A stretch of DNA of 64,000 nucleotides from Saururus chinensis (Eukaryota; Streptophyta; Magnoliopsida; Piperales; Saururaceae). This document shows, one piece after another, positions 37,134-49,440 of this stretch. The notes under the pieces are model-generated. The model saw only the letters and a program-made list of their open reading frames with translations. It had not been told where the DNA came from and made no database searches. The DNA is taken from contig CP141150.1 in NCBI GenBank assembly GCA_035235625.1, positions 15,364,830 through 15,428,829 of the forward strand, in the 5' to 3' direction. Every line of letters begins with the position of its first letter. The stretch's first letter is position 1. Made by a program: the position numbers and the translations under genes.

Positions 37134-37401
37134 CCTGGGAGATGTGTATTTAGGCTCATGGCCATGGCACTCGTGATTTTACGTGTGTTTGTTTGATCTC
37201 ATGCCTGGGGTGATTAGTCGATGTGTTTTGATGATTTAGAAGAAAAATTCAAGTTGTGTAGTTTTAAATTGACGATGTGAGAAATATAAAATGTTTTCAC
37301 AGGTTTTGATTTTCGTGAATTTTTAAAAATTACAGCCATTATATTGCAAAAAAATTTCATGAAAATTCTAGAAAATGGTTTGAAAAACCCAGGACGTGAC
37401 A

Positions 37402-37415
37402 GTTGGTATCGAAGC
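37402..37415 (+). promoter_or_regulatory. Element B primer-binding site
   Basis: GTTGGTATCGAAGCC begins directly after the 5' LTR. It resembles the initiator-Met tRNA site TGGTATCAGAGCC with the AG pair changed to GA. Confidence 0.8.
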
Positions 37416-37550
37416 CTAGGCTTTCTGACTACATGTCCATAACTGTCGCAAATCCAAAATCGTGGCATGTAGGAGTTAGCTCAGACTATGTATTATATTT
37501 TTATAAGGGTTAGTCAGAGTTTCTGAAGTAAGTTCTCTTGTTCTGAATAG

Positions 37551-40500
37551 ATGTCTGAGGAGAATACTTCTAGGGGCTTGGCCTCTCCGAGTGGTGCAGA
37601 TGCCACTACAGAGAGATTCTCCCAAGGCTGTTTACTCGCAGCCCGACTCTTCTGTAGGTTAGGAGATATCAGGGCCTATACCCCTTTGGATTAGACTACT
37701 GAGTTTATGGGTACGATGTTCCAGGGCTTGAACCAGTATCTACAAGCTCAGGGATATCATATTTCTCAGACGAGATCAGATGAGGCAGATTCAGGCAGAG
37801 GGACATCCCTAGTAGAGAGGTTAAAGAGACTGGCACATACTTATGATGGCAGAGGAGAGCCAGAGGCCGCTAGTGAGTGGGTGGAGGATATGGAACAGTT
37901 ATTTGAGGTCATGCAGATCACTGATGAGCGGAGGGTGGTGATGGCCATTTACTCTTTGACAGATGATGCCCGATATTGGTGGAAGTCTGCCAAGCGTAAT
38001 CATTTTCCAGTAGAGCAGCCTATGGTGTGGGATAAGTTTGTGAGGGTATTTTATGAGAAGTATTTTCTGCGACACCTTCGCCTTCAGAAGGAGCTAGAGT
38101 TCCTCAGCCTCAAGCAAGGGAGCATCACCATATTGGAGTATGAGACTCGTTTTGCTAACCTTCATAGGTTTGTGGATGGTAGTGGTCTCATAGAGGAGTC
38201 TTGAGCCTCCAAGTTTGTGGATGGCCTGCACAGTGCAGTTCGAGCTAAGGTAGTTCTTCATGAGCCTACTACCTTAGTGAGGGTTGTGGATCTTACATCT
38301 ATTGCTGAGAGAGATTATCAGAGAGGCTAGTCTGATAGACAGGAGAGGCAGGAGCAGGCCAGTGGTTCTCGATGGGAGGACCACAAGAGGAGGTATAGTG
38401 AGGTCAGCACCTTTTTGGGCCAGCAGGGAAGACGGCCTCAGCAGCAGTCACAGTCTTAGCGGCAGGTTCAGGCTTCTAGGCAGCCAGTTCAGCCATTTCA
38501 GCAGCGCCAGGGTCAAAACTGCTAGAGGCAGGTACCACGTCAGTAGCAGTAGTTGCAGAGATGACCCCCTCAACAGCGGAGGGACACTGATGATCCTTGC
38601 TCCTCTAGTGGTGCCACCCTGGTAGGCCCTGCTACAAGATGGAGAATCGGTGTTACTTAGTGAGCAATTGTGGATTGCCACAAGAAGCGGGTGATCTTTG
38701 AATGCCCTGAAGGGCAGAGGGTGGTATTCTAGAGTATTCGGGATAGTTCAGCTTCTTGTTTTATGTCTGTTGTTAGGGCAAAAAGGTACATAGCCAAGGG
38801 TTGCAGAGCCTACTTGGCATGTGTGCTGGAGAAGCAGTCAGTGGGGTCCAAGATAGAGCAATTGGACGTTGTTAGGGATTATTCTAATGTGTTTCCTGAC
38901 CACCAGTGAGAGAAGTGGAGTTTGTCATTGAGCTTGTGCCTAACACTCGCCCTATCTCCAAGACGCCGTACAGGATGGCCCCAGCAGAATTGAAGGAACT
39001 TAAAGAGCAGCTAATGGAACTCCTAGAAAAAGGATTCATTAGACCGAGTGTTTCACCTTGGGGTTCTCTAGTTCTATTTGTAAAGAAGAAAGATGGGTCC
39101 CTATGTTTATGCATTGATTATCGTATGTTGAACCAGGTCACTGTTAAGAATAAGTATCCCTTGCCTAGGATTGATGATCTTTTTGATCAGCTGCAATCAG
39201 CTAAGATTTTCTCAAGGATTGACTTGAGATCGGGGTACCATCAGCTTCGGATTCGAGATGAGGATATCCCTAAGACTGCTTTTCGGACTCAGTATGGCCA
39301 CTACGAGTTCCTAGTGATGCCATTCGGGCTCACTAATGCCCTTGCTGCATTTATGGATATGATGAATTGGGTATTTAGGGAATTTTTGAATAGGTTTGTC
39401 ATAGTGTTTGTTGATAACATTTTGGTTTATTCCCCTAATCCCGCAGCACACGGAGAGCATCTTCAGTTAGTTTATGGAGACCTTGTGGTCTCACCAGCTA
39501 TATGTTAAATTTAGTAAATGTGAATTTTGGCTGGATTCAGTGCAATTTTTGGGGCATGTGATCTCAGGTGAAGGGGTGTCTGTTGATCCAGCTAAAGTTG
39601 AAGCAGTAATACGGTGGAAGCCGCCTAAGACTGTGACAGAGGTACGAAGTTTCCTAGGTTTGGTAGGATATTACCGGAGGTTTATCGAAGGGTTTTCTTC
39701 CATTGCCCTTACGATGACCCGGTTGACAAGAAAGGAAGTCAAATTTGTTTGGGATGAGACATGTGAGAAAAGCTTTTTAGATCTTAAAAGGAGGTTGACT
39801 ACTGCTCCAGTTCTTGCCTTACCGTCTGGGAGCAGAGGGTTTGTTCTATATAGTGATGTCTTTGGAAGAGGACTGGGTTGTATCTTGATGCAACATGGGA
39901 AGGTGATTGCCTATGCCTTGAGGCAACTTAAACCCCATGAAGTTAATTACCCGACCCATGACTTAGAATTGGCAGCAGTTGTCTTCGCTCTAAAGATTTG
40001 GCACCGTTACTTATATCGTGAGACATTTGAAGTTTGTACGGATCATAAAAGCTTGAAGTATATTTTCTCACAGAAAGATTTGAATATGCGTAAGAGGGGG
40101 TGGTTGGAGTATCTGAAGGACTATGATTTCTCTATTTTATACCACCCAGGAAAGGCAAATGTGGTTGCTGATGCATTGAGCTGAAAATCTGAGGGTTTAG
40201 CCACTCACATGATGGTGCGAGAATGGAGACTGTTGGAGGAGATTGTAGATTGTAGACCTGAGTTCCATGCAAGACGTAGGTAAAGTTTTGTGGCTAACCT
40301 CACGATTCCATCGGCTATTGTAGATAAAGTGATTCGGGCACAACTTGAGGATTCGGAGACACAAACATTATTGGGTAGACCGGGTTTTACCAGAGGGGTT
40401 GATGATGGGATTAGATTCCAGCACAGATTAGTGGTTCCATCCATGCCGGATTTACGGCAAGAGTTGTTGCAGGAAGCTCATCACTCTCAGTACACTATCC

Positions 40501-41701
40501 ATCCCGGCGGAACGAAGATGTACCGAGATTTACGACGTGGGTTCTGGTGGAATGGCATGAAGAAAGATATTGGGGAGTGTGTTTCTAGATGCTTGACATG
40601 CCAGCATGTCAAGGCAGAGCATCAGAGACCATAAGGACCCCTCCAACCATTGGACATCTTAGAGTGGAAGTGGGAGCACATCACGATGGATTTTGTTGTG
40701 GGTTTACCTCGCACTCAGAAGGGGCATGAGGCGATTTGGGTGATCGTGGACCGGTTGACAAAGTCAGATCATTTCCTGCCTCTTCGAAGAGAACACCCCC
40801 CTAATGAATTGGCGCAACTTTATGTGGATGAGATCGTGACATTACATGGCGTACCCAATTCCATTGTGTCCGATAGAGACAACCGATTCACTTCTCATTT
40901 TTGGCATGGGTTGCAAGAAGCTTTTGGTACGGTCTTAAAGTTTAGCACTGTTTTTCACCCTCAGACCAATGGTTAGTCAGAAAGGACCATTTAGACGCTA
41001 GAGGATATGTTGCGAGCTTGTGCCTTGGATTGGAAGAGTTCTTGGGATAGGCAATAACAGCTATCACTCTACCATTGAAATGGAACCATATGAGGCAATG
41101 TATGGAAGACCATGTCGGTCACCGACATGTTGGGATGATGTAGGAGAGCGAAAATTACTCAAGTAAGAGTTAATCCAGCAGTGTGCAGACAAAGTGAAGT
41201 TAGCAAGGCAAAGACTTCAGACTGCGCAAAGCCATCAGAAAAGCTATGCTGATCGGAGACGGAAAGATCTTGAGTTTGAGGTTGGCGACCATGTATTTTT
41301 GCGTGTCTCCCGCGCAAAGGGAATTATGTGGTTAGGGGTAAGAGGAAAATTGAGTCCTCGTATGTGGGTCCTTTCGAAATCCTGGAACGAATTGGACCAG
41401 TGGCTTATAGAGTTGCCCTGCCACCTCAGCTCTTGGAGTTCACAAAGTCTTCCATGTATCAATGCTCCGAAAGTATGTGCCTGACCCCTCCCATGTACTT
41501 GACTATACTCCTATGGAGCTCCGTCCTGACAAGACTTTTGAGGAGCGTCCGAGTCGGATTCTGGACAGAAAAGAACAGGTCTTTAGGACAAAGACCGTTC
41601 CTTTAGTGAAGGCTTTATGGCAGTACCATACTTTTGAGGAGGTAACTTGGGAAGTCGAGGCAGAGATGAGACAGAAATACCCTGAGTTGTTTGCTATGTA
41701 A
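37551..41701 (+). pseudogene. Element B gag-pol (Del/Tekay-like), heavily damaged
   Basis: Gag starts at ATG 37551 and includes the retrotransposon gag core (about 37850-38200). The zinc knuckle and the aspartic protease are not found: sequence passes from the gag tail (~38640) to the VDCHKKRVIFECP segment that normally lies just before RT. RT follows from 38906; its active-site box reads FVDNILVYS, with Asn (codon 39416) for the second catalytic Asp. A one-base insertion lies near 39473. RNase H (to ~40180), an integrase HHCC finger (40470-40610), a DDE-type core and a chromodomain-like end (TFEEVTWEVEAEMRQKYPEL, 41635-41695) follow. Stops: TAG at 37692, 38328, 38457, 38523, 38544, 38550, 38730, 40974, 40992; TGA at 38202, 38562, 40182; TAA at 40281, 40632. 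Confidence 0.92.
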
Positions 41702-41749
41702 GTTGTACTATGTGGTTAATGAAGCAATTTTAGGTAAGAAATTTCCTAA

Positions 41750-41760
41750 GTGGGGAAGAA
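41750..41760 (+). promoter_or_regulatory. Element B polypurine tract
   Basis: GTGGGGAAGAA immediately precedes the 3' LTR start TGTAATGACC. Confidence 0.8.
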
Positions 41761-44700
41761 TGTAATGACCCGGATTTTTCTGTTGTTTCTACTTGTTTTT
41801 GTGGAAAAGAAAAATCAAGTTGTCCCTTGTAATTAATTTGTATTTTGTTCCGTATATGTATGTGTATGTGTGTTACGTTTGGAGCTTAAGAGTAAGTGGA
41901 GAGGTTTGCGTGTAAATTAAACCTTTGGCATAGAGAGAGGGTTGTGACGCGCAAAAAGGGGTTTTGCACCTAAAATATGCATTTGGCACATAAGTCGAGG
42001 CTTTGGTGTGTAAAATAAAGCTTCGATGCGCGAAGGGAGACTTCAGTGTGAAAGGGGTGGGCCCGAAGTTTACTAGCATCTGGGCGTGTTAGAGGAGGCT
42101 TGGCATGTGTACGGGAGCAGAAACGTGTGAAAAGGGAGGCTGATGTGTGATTAATTGAAAACTACATAAATGAATAGTGGATCAGGCTGAAAAGCCACAA
42201 CCCATTTGTTCATTCCCGAAGTTCCAGAAAAAAATTCTAGTCTGTGAAGAAAACCGAGGGCTTTTCTGGAGCCTACGTCGCGCCTCCTCCGTGGTTGGAA
42301 TCAGCTATTTCTTGCCGGATTTCGATTCACCTAGCCACCACGAGTCCGGTGGTACCGACTAGAGCTTCCGCTGCCTCCTCCTTGCTCCATCTCGCGCTTT
42401 CGGAATTTGGCTCGGTTTTCACCCTTTTGGTCATTAGGAGCGTAGGAGCTTCGTTTGGTGACCGTTGTGCACCATTTTTTGTCGGCCACCACCTCTCCTC
42501 CAGTCAGAGGCTTCCTCCCCACGCCCTCCTTTCTCCTCTCCGACCTTCCTCCCATCCACCATCCTTTGTTTTTGCACCCAAAAAATCACAACTGGGAAGC
42601 AAAAACCTTGTTGTCCGGCGGTCGTGTGGCCTTGCCGGCGGCCTTGAATGGCTACCGTAGCCTTGTTTCTCCTCCTCCTCACCTATCTACCTTAACCCAC
42701 ACCCCTCTAGCTTGGGTTTTGGCCTCCAGAACCACGATTGTTGACCTCTACCCGGGACGGTTTTGGTTTCCAATAATTCACCACGACGCCCAGTGACCGA
42801 CGGTGGAGCTAGACACAACACGGAATTTGGGTTTGCATATCAGCCCTTTTGGGTGCAGTGTCCACCCCCGACCACCTCTTGTACTTGTTGACGGAAGGCA
42901 CAGAGATTGATGGGCATTGAATCGGGATCGGACCATTCATCGCGTAAACCCCCGGCAAGCCTACGACACTTTCGCACCCAGGGGCAGCTTGTTTTATTGA
43001 AAGCGACGCTTGGGTTCACCGAATTTGCACCTGATGCAGCCACAGTTGTGCGCCCTGACAACATTCGTACACCCGGAAAGCAAGTTAGGGGACTTTGAAT
43101 TTGTAATTCCATCATAGCGTGCTTGGTATGTTAGAATGCATGCTAGGGCCAATTTAATTACATGCTTCATAACACGTAATGTTATGGATATTGCGTGTAA
43201 TGGTATGATATTAGCTTATGCAAATGCTAATTAAATGACATGTTATCGGCTCGAAAAATGATGGATTGTACACGTTTGAAGTGTAAGTATTTGCATGCTA
43301 GTAAGATAATTTATTTGCATGCCTATGCAATGGTTTATGCATATGTTGGATGTGCTATAATTGTAAGTAGTGTTTGGTTGGATGTGTGTGGATTGACATG
43401 CGGAATGGTGGATGTTTTTATCGATAGCATCGATATGTGTATGCTTGATGGGCTGAAATTAGTTTGGATTGGATCAGGCTTTGATGCAATGAGGGGAAAG
43501 CTTTAGGGTTCTCGGGGCAAACAGATATAGTTTTGAGTTTACTGAGAGACTTTATGATAGTATGAGTTCAGAGGAAAATTACACGAGGATAAAGTATTTA
43601 ATTCAAACTGGAATGTTAAGTAAAACTAAAATGTTAACCTTGTGAGTTTGAGACTTTAGTAGTTCGACAGATTAAGTTCCGTGGTTGAGCTAGCCGGTGA
43701 TTAATCGGCTAAGCATTTCTCATGTCTAGCCATGCTGTGTATCCTGCGGGAGTTTGTCTGTGTGCTATATTTAAGCCAAGACGTTTCATGCTCTATTGAG
43801 AACACTATATGATTATGCACAAGAGTAACACTGTATGAATTCTGCCAATGAGTAGCACTGTGTGAATTCTGCCCAAGAGTGGCACTGGCACTATAAGACC
43901 CCTAAAGTGTGGGTGATTGTATGACCCTAATGTGTAGCCGTTTATGTTTGAGCGCTTAAGTAAGTAGTATCATGGACCGACTCTTACCTGTTTGATCTTG
44001 TGCCCCATGAGCATAGGTGTACCTTACATTCGGAAAAGTCCATGGTGTCTAGTACTCTCTAGAGGTTAAGGTGACACCCCAGTGACATTCCTTTCCGTCG
44101 ACGTTGGAGCTGATTAGCTTGATAATGAGCTTTAGTTGTTGATTGTAAGCGTATGTGTTGAGTAAGACTGTAAGATTAAGATCGTAAGTGTATGTGTTGA
44201 GTAAGACTGTAAGATTAAGATCGTAACTGTATGTGTTGAGTAAGACTATAAGAGCAGGACTGTAAGTGTAAGAGTTTGAGTAAGACAGTATGAGTAAGAC
44301 AGTAAGTGTATGTATATGCGTAGGATTGTGTGGTAAGATAGGACGAACATGAGTTCGTGATATGTGTATGGTTATGAACATCATATTTTGAGAGACTTTG
44401 ATTGTTCATGTTTTACTGCTTCATGTTATGTTTCATGAAGGCAGCTACATCTGGACTTACAAATTCATTGTTTAGAAATACCCTACTGGGTATTTTCTAC
44501 TGAGTATGAAAATACTCATTTTCCCTCTACTGAATTTCAAATCCACCAGTGACTTCTGCGGGTCCCAACACGAGAGCTTCGTAGGCGGGACTTAGTTTTG
44601 GAGGAGAGGACAGACTTACGTACTTCAGGTCATCTTTTGACTGTTCAGTTTCTTTTGTTTAGTTATGCCACAATCTGATGTAATTTTTGAGTATACATGT

Positions 44701-45061
44701 ATTATGCAAGTTGAGAGCTTATGCATGTATTATTTTGGACTTGTATATGGACTGTTTATATTGGGACTATTATCGGACTTGTACTCGGCTATGCCTGGGA
44801 GATGTGTATTTAGGACCATGGCTATGGCACTCGTGATTTTACGTGTGTTTGTTTGAACTCATGCCCAGGGTGATTAGTCGATGTGTTTTGATGATTTGGA
44901 AGAAAAATTCGAGTTGTGTAGTTTTAAATTGATGATGTGAGAAATATAAAATATTTTCATAGGTTTTGATTTTTATCAATTTTCACAAATTACAGCCATT
45001 ATATTGCAAAAAGTTTTCATAAAAATTCTGGAAAATGGTTTGAAAAATCCAAGGCGTGACA
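41761..45061 (+). repeat. Element B 3' LTR
   Basis: 3,301 bp, uninterrupted, starting TGTAATGACCCGG and ending GGCGTGACA. It gives the reference for reading the broken 5' LTR. It contains a GC-rich block (42250-43080), an 88-codon open frame (43240-43506, also in the 5' LTR at 27030-27296) and a GAGTAAGACTGTAAG tandem array (44110-44310). It ends 277 bp from the stop codon of gene 2. Confidence 0.93.
44110..44310. repeat. Tandem GAGTAAGACTGTAAG array
   Basis: Four to five imperfect units of roughly 40 bp (GTGTATGTGTTGAGTAAGAC plus GTAAGATTAAGATC). A shorter version is at 35385-35480 in the 5' LTR. Confidence 0.8.
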
Positions 45062-45066
45062 AAAGC

Positions 45067-45338
45067 ACTCCATTAAGTTCTTTTCATAATTGGATACTTT
45101 GTGATCTTTAAAAGGCATTCAAATATTAGTACATAATTTCATATAAATGATCACAATTTTTACTCACCCCCTTATTTTTTTGGCTAGAATTAATAATTAA
45201 CAATGACTAACTGTCCTACATGGACAAGGTATGTTTTTGAGACATTTAACAATATATTTAAAAATACAAACTCATCATGAAAAACCATCATAAAATACAA
45301 ACTCATTATTGTAGACGATTTTATCCATAGCATTGACT
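45067..45338. repeat. Proximal part of the gene 2 3' flank
   Basis: Aligns with about 405-702 beyond gene 1 (CACTCCATTAAGTTCTTT, GGCATTCAAATATTAGTACATAA-type words, GGCTAGAATTAATAATT). It joins 25255-25541 when element B and one AAAGC are removed. Confidence 0.85.
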
Positions 45339-48300
45339 TCAATTATTAGTGATTCTGATTGTTTTAGTCTCATGAAATACTTGCCTCACTTTCATCAATT
45401 CTCTGCAGGTGTCTTTCATATCTATTCTCTCTTTTGGATAGTCGGCTGAGCAGACAACTCCAATTTTTGCCATAGAGACCAAGCAATTTATCAATCTATC
45501 TTTTTCTCTTGGATCTTCACGTAGGAGGAGCATAGGGTCTACAATTTCCATCACTCTTTCTGGAATAGCCATCTTCACATAGTTTGGTAGATTTAGATTC
45601 TCACTAAACATTTCATTAGTTGGCTTCTTACCTGTAATCATCTCCAACAAAATAATTCCGTAGCTATACACATCGCTGAGAGTAGTCACCGTGCTTCCGA
45701 CACCATATTCTAGCATTATAATTTACAAACAATAACGGAATAAGATAAAGAAATCCATATTAAATAAATGTGAGATATTTGTAGTTAGAACCTGCTTGTA
45801 TTAATCAAGATAAAGAAGAATAGCTATTTATGTAATCTAGCAAAAGCAAATAACTATTTATTTGAAGATCATTCAAAATATATGATCGATTTCGTTATGA
45901 ATAAGGCAATGTCTTTTTCATGTAACCTTTGACTAGAACACACCTAATAAAGACCAAGTTTGACGTGAAAATATTTAATCTATTAGAGAGGTTAGTTATG
46001 TCATCACTCTTAAAATTTGTCGAAGTACATGTCTTTCTTATCTTTGCATACAATTAATACAATATGTCATATTCAAATGGTCAAAGGTAGAGAAGTGTTT
46101 ACCTGGGGCAATGTAGCCAATAGAACCCTTCAAAACTGAGGAACTCGTTTGATGGGATGAGGATTGATCTCTTGAGGTTACAAGGCTCTTGGCAAGGCCA
46201 AAGTCTCCCAAATGTGCCACCATATCATCATCAAGAAGAATATTGCTTGGTTTTAGATCACAATGAACAATTGGAGGTTCACACTGATTATGAAGATAAT
46301 CTAAAGCATTAGCCACATCAATGGCCACATCTAATCTTTTACTAAAGCCCAAATATTTTGGTGAGTCATTGCCAATCATTTGTTGGTGCAACCATTGCTC
46401 AATACTTCCATTAGACATAAGCTCAAATACTAGAGCTTTAAAATCTCTACCTTTGAAATCTGAACTTGAGCATGAAGTTAAAATCTTAACAAGATTCCGG
46501 TGACGAATATTTCTTAAAGCTTCACATTCATCCAAAAAAGTTTTCACGGCATGGACTTGATCAAGATTAAGTACCTTAATGGCAACCATGGCTTGATAGT
46601 TCTGCAAAAATCCTTTATATACAGTGCCAAAGCTCCCCATGCCAATTAAATTTGAGGAAGAAAAACCATCTGTTGCTTTGAGGAGCTCTATGTAGGAGAC
46701 TTTAAGATGTAAATAAATTGTGGAAGAAGAGGAGGGCTGGTGCTTCTTGTTTTGTGTTCTTCTGTATATTATGAGTAGGCAAGATATTACCAAAGTGCAA
46801 ACAATAGAAGCAACAATTGATAATTTCACTTTCATAGAAAGAGATTTTTTGCCTTGGTTGATAAATTTTGGTTGACAAGGGGCCAAGCGTAACTGTGGTA
46901 TACCACCACATAACTTAGAATTTCCATCTAGAGAAATGGCACTGACATTGCTAAAGATTCCTGTTGTGGGTACTTCTCCCTCAAAATTGTTAAAAGATAA
47001 ATTCAAATAATTTGTACCATTGAGCTTGGAGAGAAATTCTGGTATATTCCCTGACAAATTGTTGTGTGAAAGATCTAGTTGCTCCATACCTTTCACAAAA
47101 GCTAACGAAGGAGGAATACTTCCATTGAGGGAGTTGTTTTGCATAAATAGTTTTTGCAACATAGAGCAAGTACCGATGTTTTCGGGGATCTTGCCTGTCA
47201 AACGATTGTTATGGACATAGAAATCAACAAGGAATATCAAGTCACCCACTTTTGATGGTAGTGACCCTGTTAGCAAATTGCTGTTCATTCTGAGTTCAAA
47301 CAAAGAAGAGAGATTGAACAAGGTCATTGGTATCTTACCGCTAAGCATGTTGCTGGAAAGGTCAAGATGTCCAACACTTTTATAATTCCCAAGGCTCGAT
47401 GGGATGTGCCCTTGGAGTTGATTATCATTTATAAAAAGTTCAGCCAATTGAGTTAAGTTGCCAATGCTGTCTGGAATTCTACCGGACAACTTGTTTACAC
47501 CAAGAAAAACCCTTACGAGCCGTATAAGCTTTCCAATTGTTGTAGGAATTTCGCCAGACAGATGGTTATCACCCAAATATAATAACTGCAACTGTTCAAG
47601 GTTTTCAATTCCTGAAGGGATGGCTCCGTAGATTTGATTATTTCCGAGTAATAAGTATTCAAGCTGATTGGAGAGGTTTGATATGGATTTGGGGAGAGAA
47701 CCGACAAGACTATTTCTGTGAGCTCCAAGAAAGACCAAGCGAGTACAGTTGACCATAGATGCGACAAACTGCAAGTCATTGTTTCCGACACCTCCAAGCC
47801 GGTTGTACGCAATGTTAAATCGATACAAATCCTTCAAATTTCCTAGATCGACAGGTACAGACCCAGTGAAAAGATTATGCACAAATTCGAGCTGAGTGAG
47901 ATGAGAAGCATTAGCTAGAGTGGTTGGAAGTGGACCAGTGAAATTGTTTACAGCAACAAAAAGTTCTTCAAGCTTTGACATTGTAAGGCCAATGGTTGGG
48001 GAAAGTCCTCCCCGAAATTGGTTATATTCAAGATCCAATGAAATCATGGATGAGAGATTGTAAAGAGATGGAGGTATCGTACCAGATAGGTTGTTCACAG
48101 AACAAGAAAATATTCTCAACCTGAAAAGCTGGCCAAGTTCAGTTGGGATGCGCCCGTGAAAGCTATTAAATGTCAGGGACAAACCCTCCAGTGCAGAGAG
48201 GTTCCCAAACGAAGGCGGAATCGTTCCAGTGAATTTGTTGAAAGGCAATCCAAGTAGACCCAGCTCAGACAATGAACCAAGCTCGGCGGGGACATTTCCT

Positions 48301-48764
48301 ACAAGTCCATTCCCACCCAATTGGAGATAAAAGAGGCGGGAGCAGTTGGAGAGACTGCCTGGAATTTCTCCTTGTAGCGAGTTGTTAGCCATATTAAGAA
48401 CTTTGAGGCGATGCAAACGAGCCAACTCCAATGGTATGCTGCCATGAAAGTCATTCTGATGGATGTCTAAGCTTTTGAGGAAGGAAAGATTGCCGAGATG
48501 AGGTGACACTGTCCCTTTTAAACCAAGATGGGGCAGTTCCAAGCGCGTGACTCGCCCATGCCGCCGACTGCAAGTGATCCCAGGCCAAAAGCAAAAGTGG
48601 GCAGAATGGTTCCAAGAAGCAAAGACTTGGTGAGGGTCACCAGTGATCTCCTTTTTGAAGGTCAGCAATGCAAGCCGATCCGTCTCGTTGCCCACATGAA
48701 AAGCCTTGATGCTTATTAATAACAAGCTGAAGCAGATGAAGAGTGCAAGTACCTGCACCTCCAT
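45339..48764 (-). CDS. LRR-XII receptor-like kinase (EFR/Xa21-like), gene 2, two exons
   Basis: Exon 1 is 48764-46103 and exon 2 is 45709-45339, giving about 1,010 aa. Exon 1 is exactly as long as in gene 1 (2,662 bp) and the splice sites are the same. An in-frame ATG also exists at 48776, but 48764 (MEVQ) is chosen because gene 1 has only that start. Layout: signal peptide, LRR N-cap with C-x6-C, about 20 LRRs, C-cap, transmembrane segment (~643-665), and non-RD kinase with GMGSFG, VAIK, HCD, DFG and APE. The kinase part of exon 1 differs from gene 1 at only about a dozen of roughly 200 residues, while LRR beta-strand surface residues differ widely. The C-terminus extends seven residues past gene 1's. 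The gene is intact; element B sits 277 bp downstream of its stop. Confidence 0.93.
45710..46102 (-). other. Intron of gene 2
   Basis: 393 bp, phase 1, GTAAAC to CTAG, same place as in gene 1. Splicing joins CCCCAG to AATATGG and restores the kinase APE motif. Confidence 0.88.
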
Positions 48765-48776
48765 CTTGGAAAGCAT

Positions 48777-49440
48777 GCTGCGGCTTCTTCACTCTATTCC
48801 TTATGATGTATGAGAATGCCTAACATGTGGGCAGTAGCTATGGTAACTAATCTCGTCCTTGTCCTAAATATAGTCTGTACCATTCTTGAGAAGGCAAGAC
48901 AATTGGATGATCAGAATGAGAAACGACCACAGAATCCATATTCTACAGATAGACTGTTCATGAGTTGCAAAGACTTGGCTAGAATTGGCTCCAAAGTCGT
49001 CGGGTACCCAATTAACTCGCTTTAAGGTGTAGTTGGAAGACTTGGCTAGAATTGACTTGAAGTCGTCGGTACCAAATTAATGTGTTTTAAGGTGACGTTA
49101 GAAGTTTGACAGTCACTACGCAAACGACAATCTAAATTTGTTTGTTAAGTAGGTTTAGTCATGAAGAATTTTATTTCCACGCGTTTAGTGGGAAAAAATT
49201 CCCCAATGTTATTTTTTTTTTAAGATTATTGTAATTTTTCATGGAATATAAAATTTTGTTGTGGAAAAAAATCTCTCACGAAACCATAGTGACTTTTTTT
49301 ATTAGTGTTAGTCATGTGTCACTTTTTTTCATGTACAAAATAAATTTACATTGCCCTAAGTTAGTCAAGTGTATTATGGAGTTTTTTTTTAAGTAGTAGT
49401 TTAATGAAGGGCAGTATTCAAAACCTAGACCCGACCCTAG
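48777..49440 (-). promoter_or_regulatory. Gene 2 upstream region (repeat unit copy P2)
   Basis: Lies directly upstream of the gene 2 start. It shares with P1 the words CTTGTCCTAAA, TTCTTGAGAAGGCAAGA, AAAGACTTGGCTAGAATT and GGTACC; a pair of blocks of about 75 bp (48970-49100) is seen here too. The TATATATA stretch of P1 is not conserved; CTATATTTAG (minus strand, about 48865-48875) is the only TATA-like word, so core promoter calls are weak. Confidence 0.55.

Larger units (their letters stand above)
25542..37401 (+). repeat. Element B 5' LTR, interrupted
   Basis: LTR sequence at 25542-27785, 35253-35982 and 37134-37401, interrupted by an inverted LTR and a hAT element. It has a GC-rich block (about 26040-26900) and short direct repeats of TGCCCAAGAGTGGCACTG near 27606. 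The end GGACGTGACA abuts the primer site. Compared by eye with 41761-45061 the intact parts are highly similar with scattered substitutions. Confidence 0.92.
25542..45061 (+). mobile_element. Ty3/gypsy chromovirus B (Del/Tekay-like) with large LTRs and nested insertions
   Basis: 19.5 kb between target duplications AAAGC (25537-25541 and 45062-45066). LTRs start TGTAATGACCCGG and end CGTGACA. Removing the nested insertions leaves a 5' LTR of about 3.2 kb, matching the 3.3 kb 3' LTR, and a 4.4 kb internal region with primer site, gag, RT, RNase H, integrase and a C-terminal chromodomain, as in Del/Tekay chromoviruses. It inserted into the 3' flank of gene 2. It is dead: protease missing, RT active site altered, multiple stops and frameshifts. 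Confidence 0.95.
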
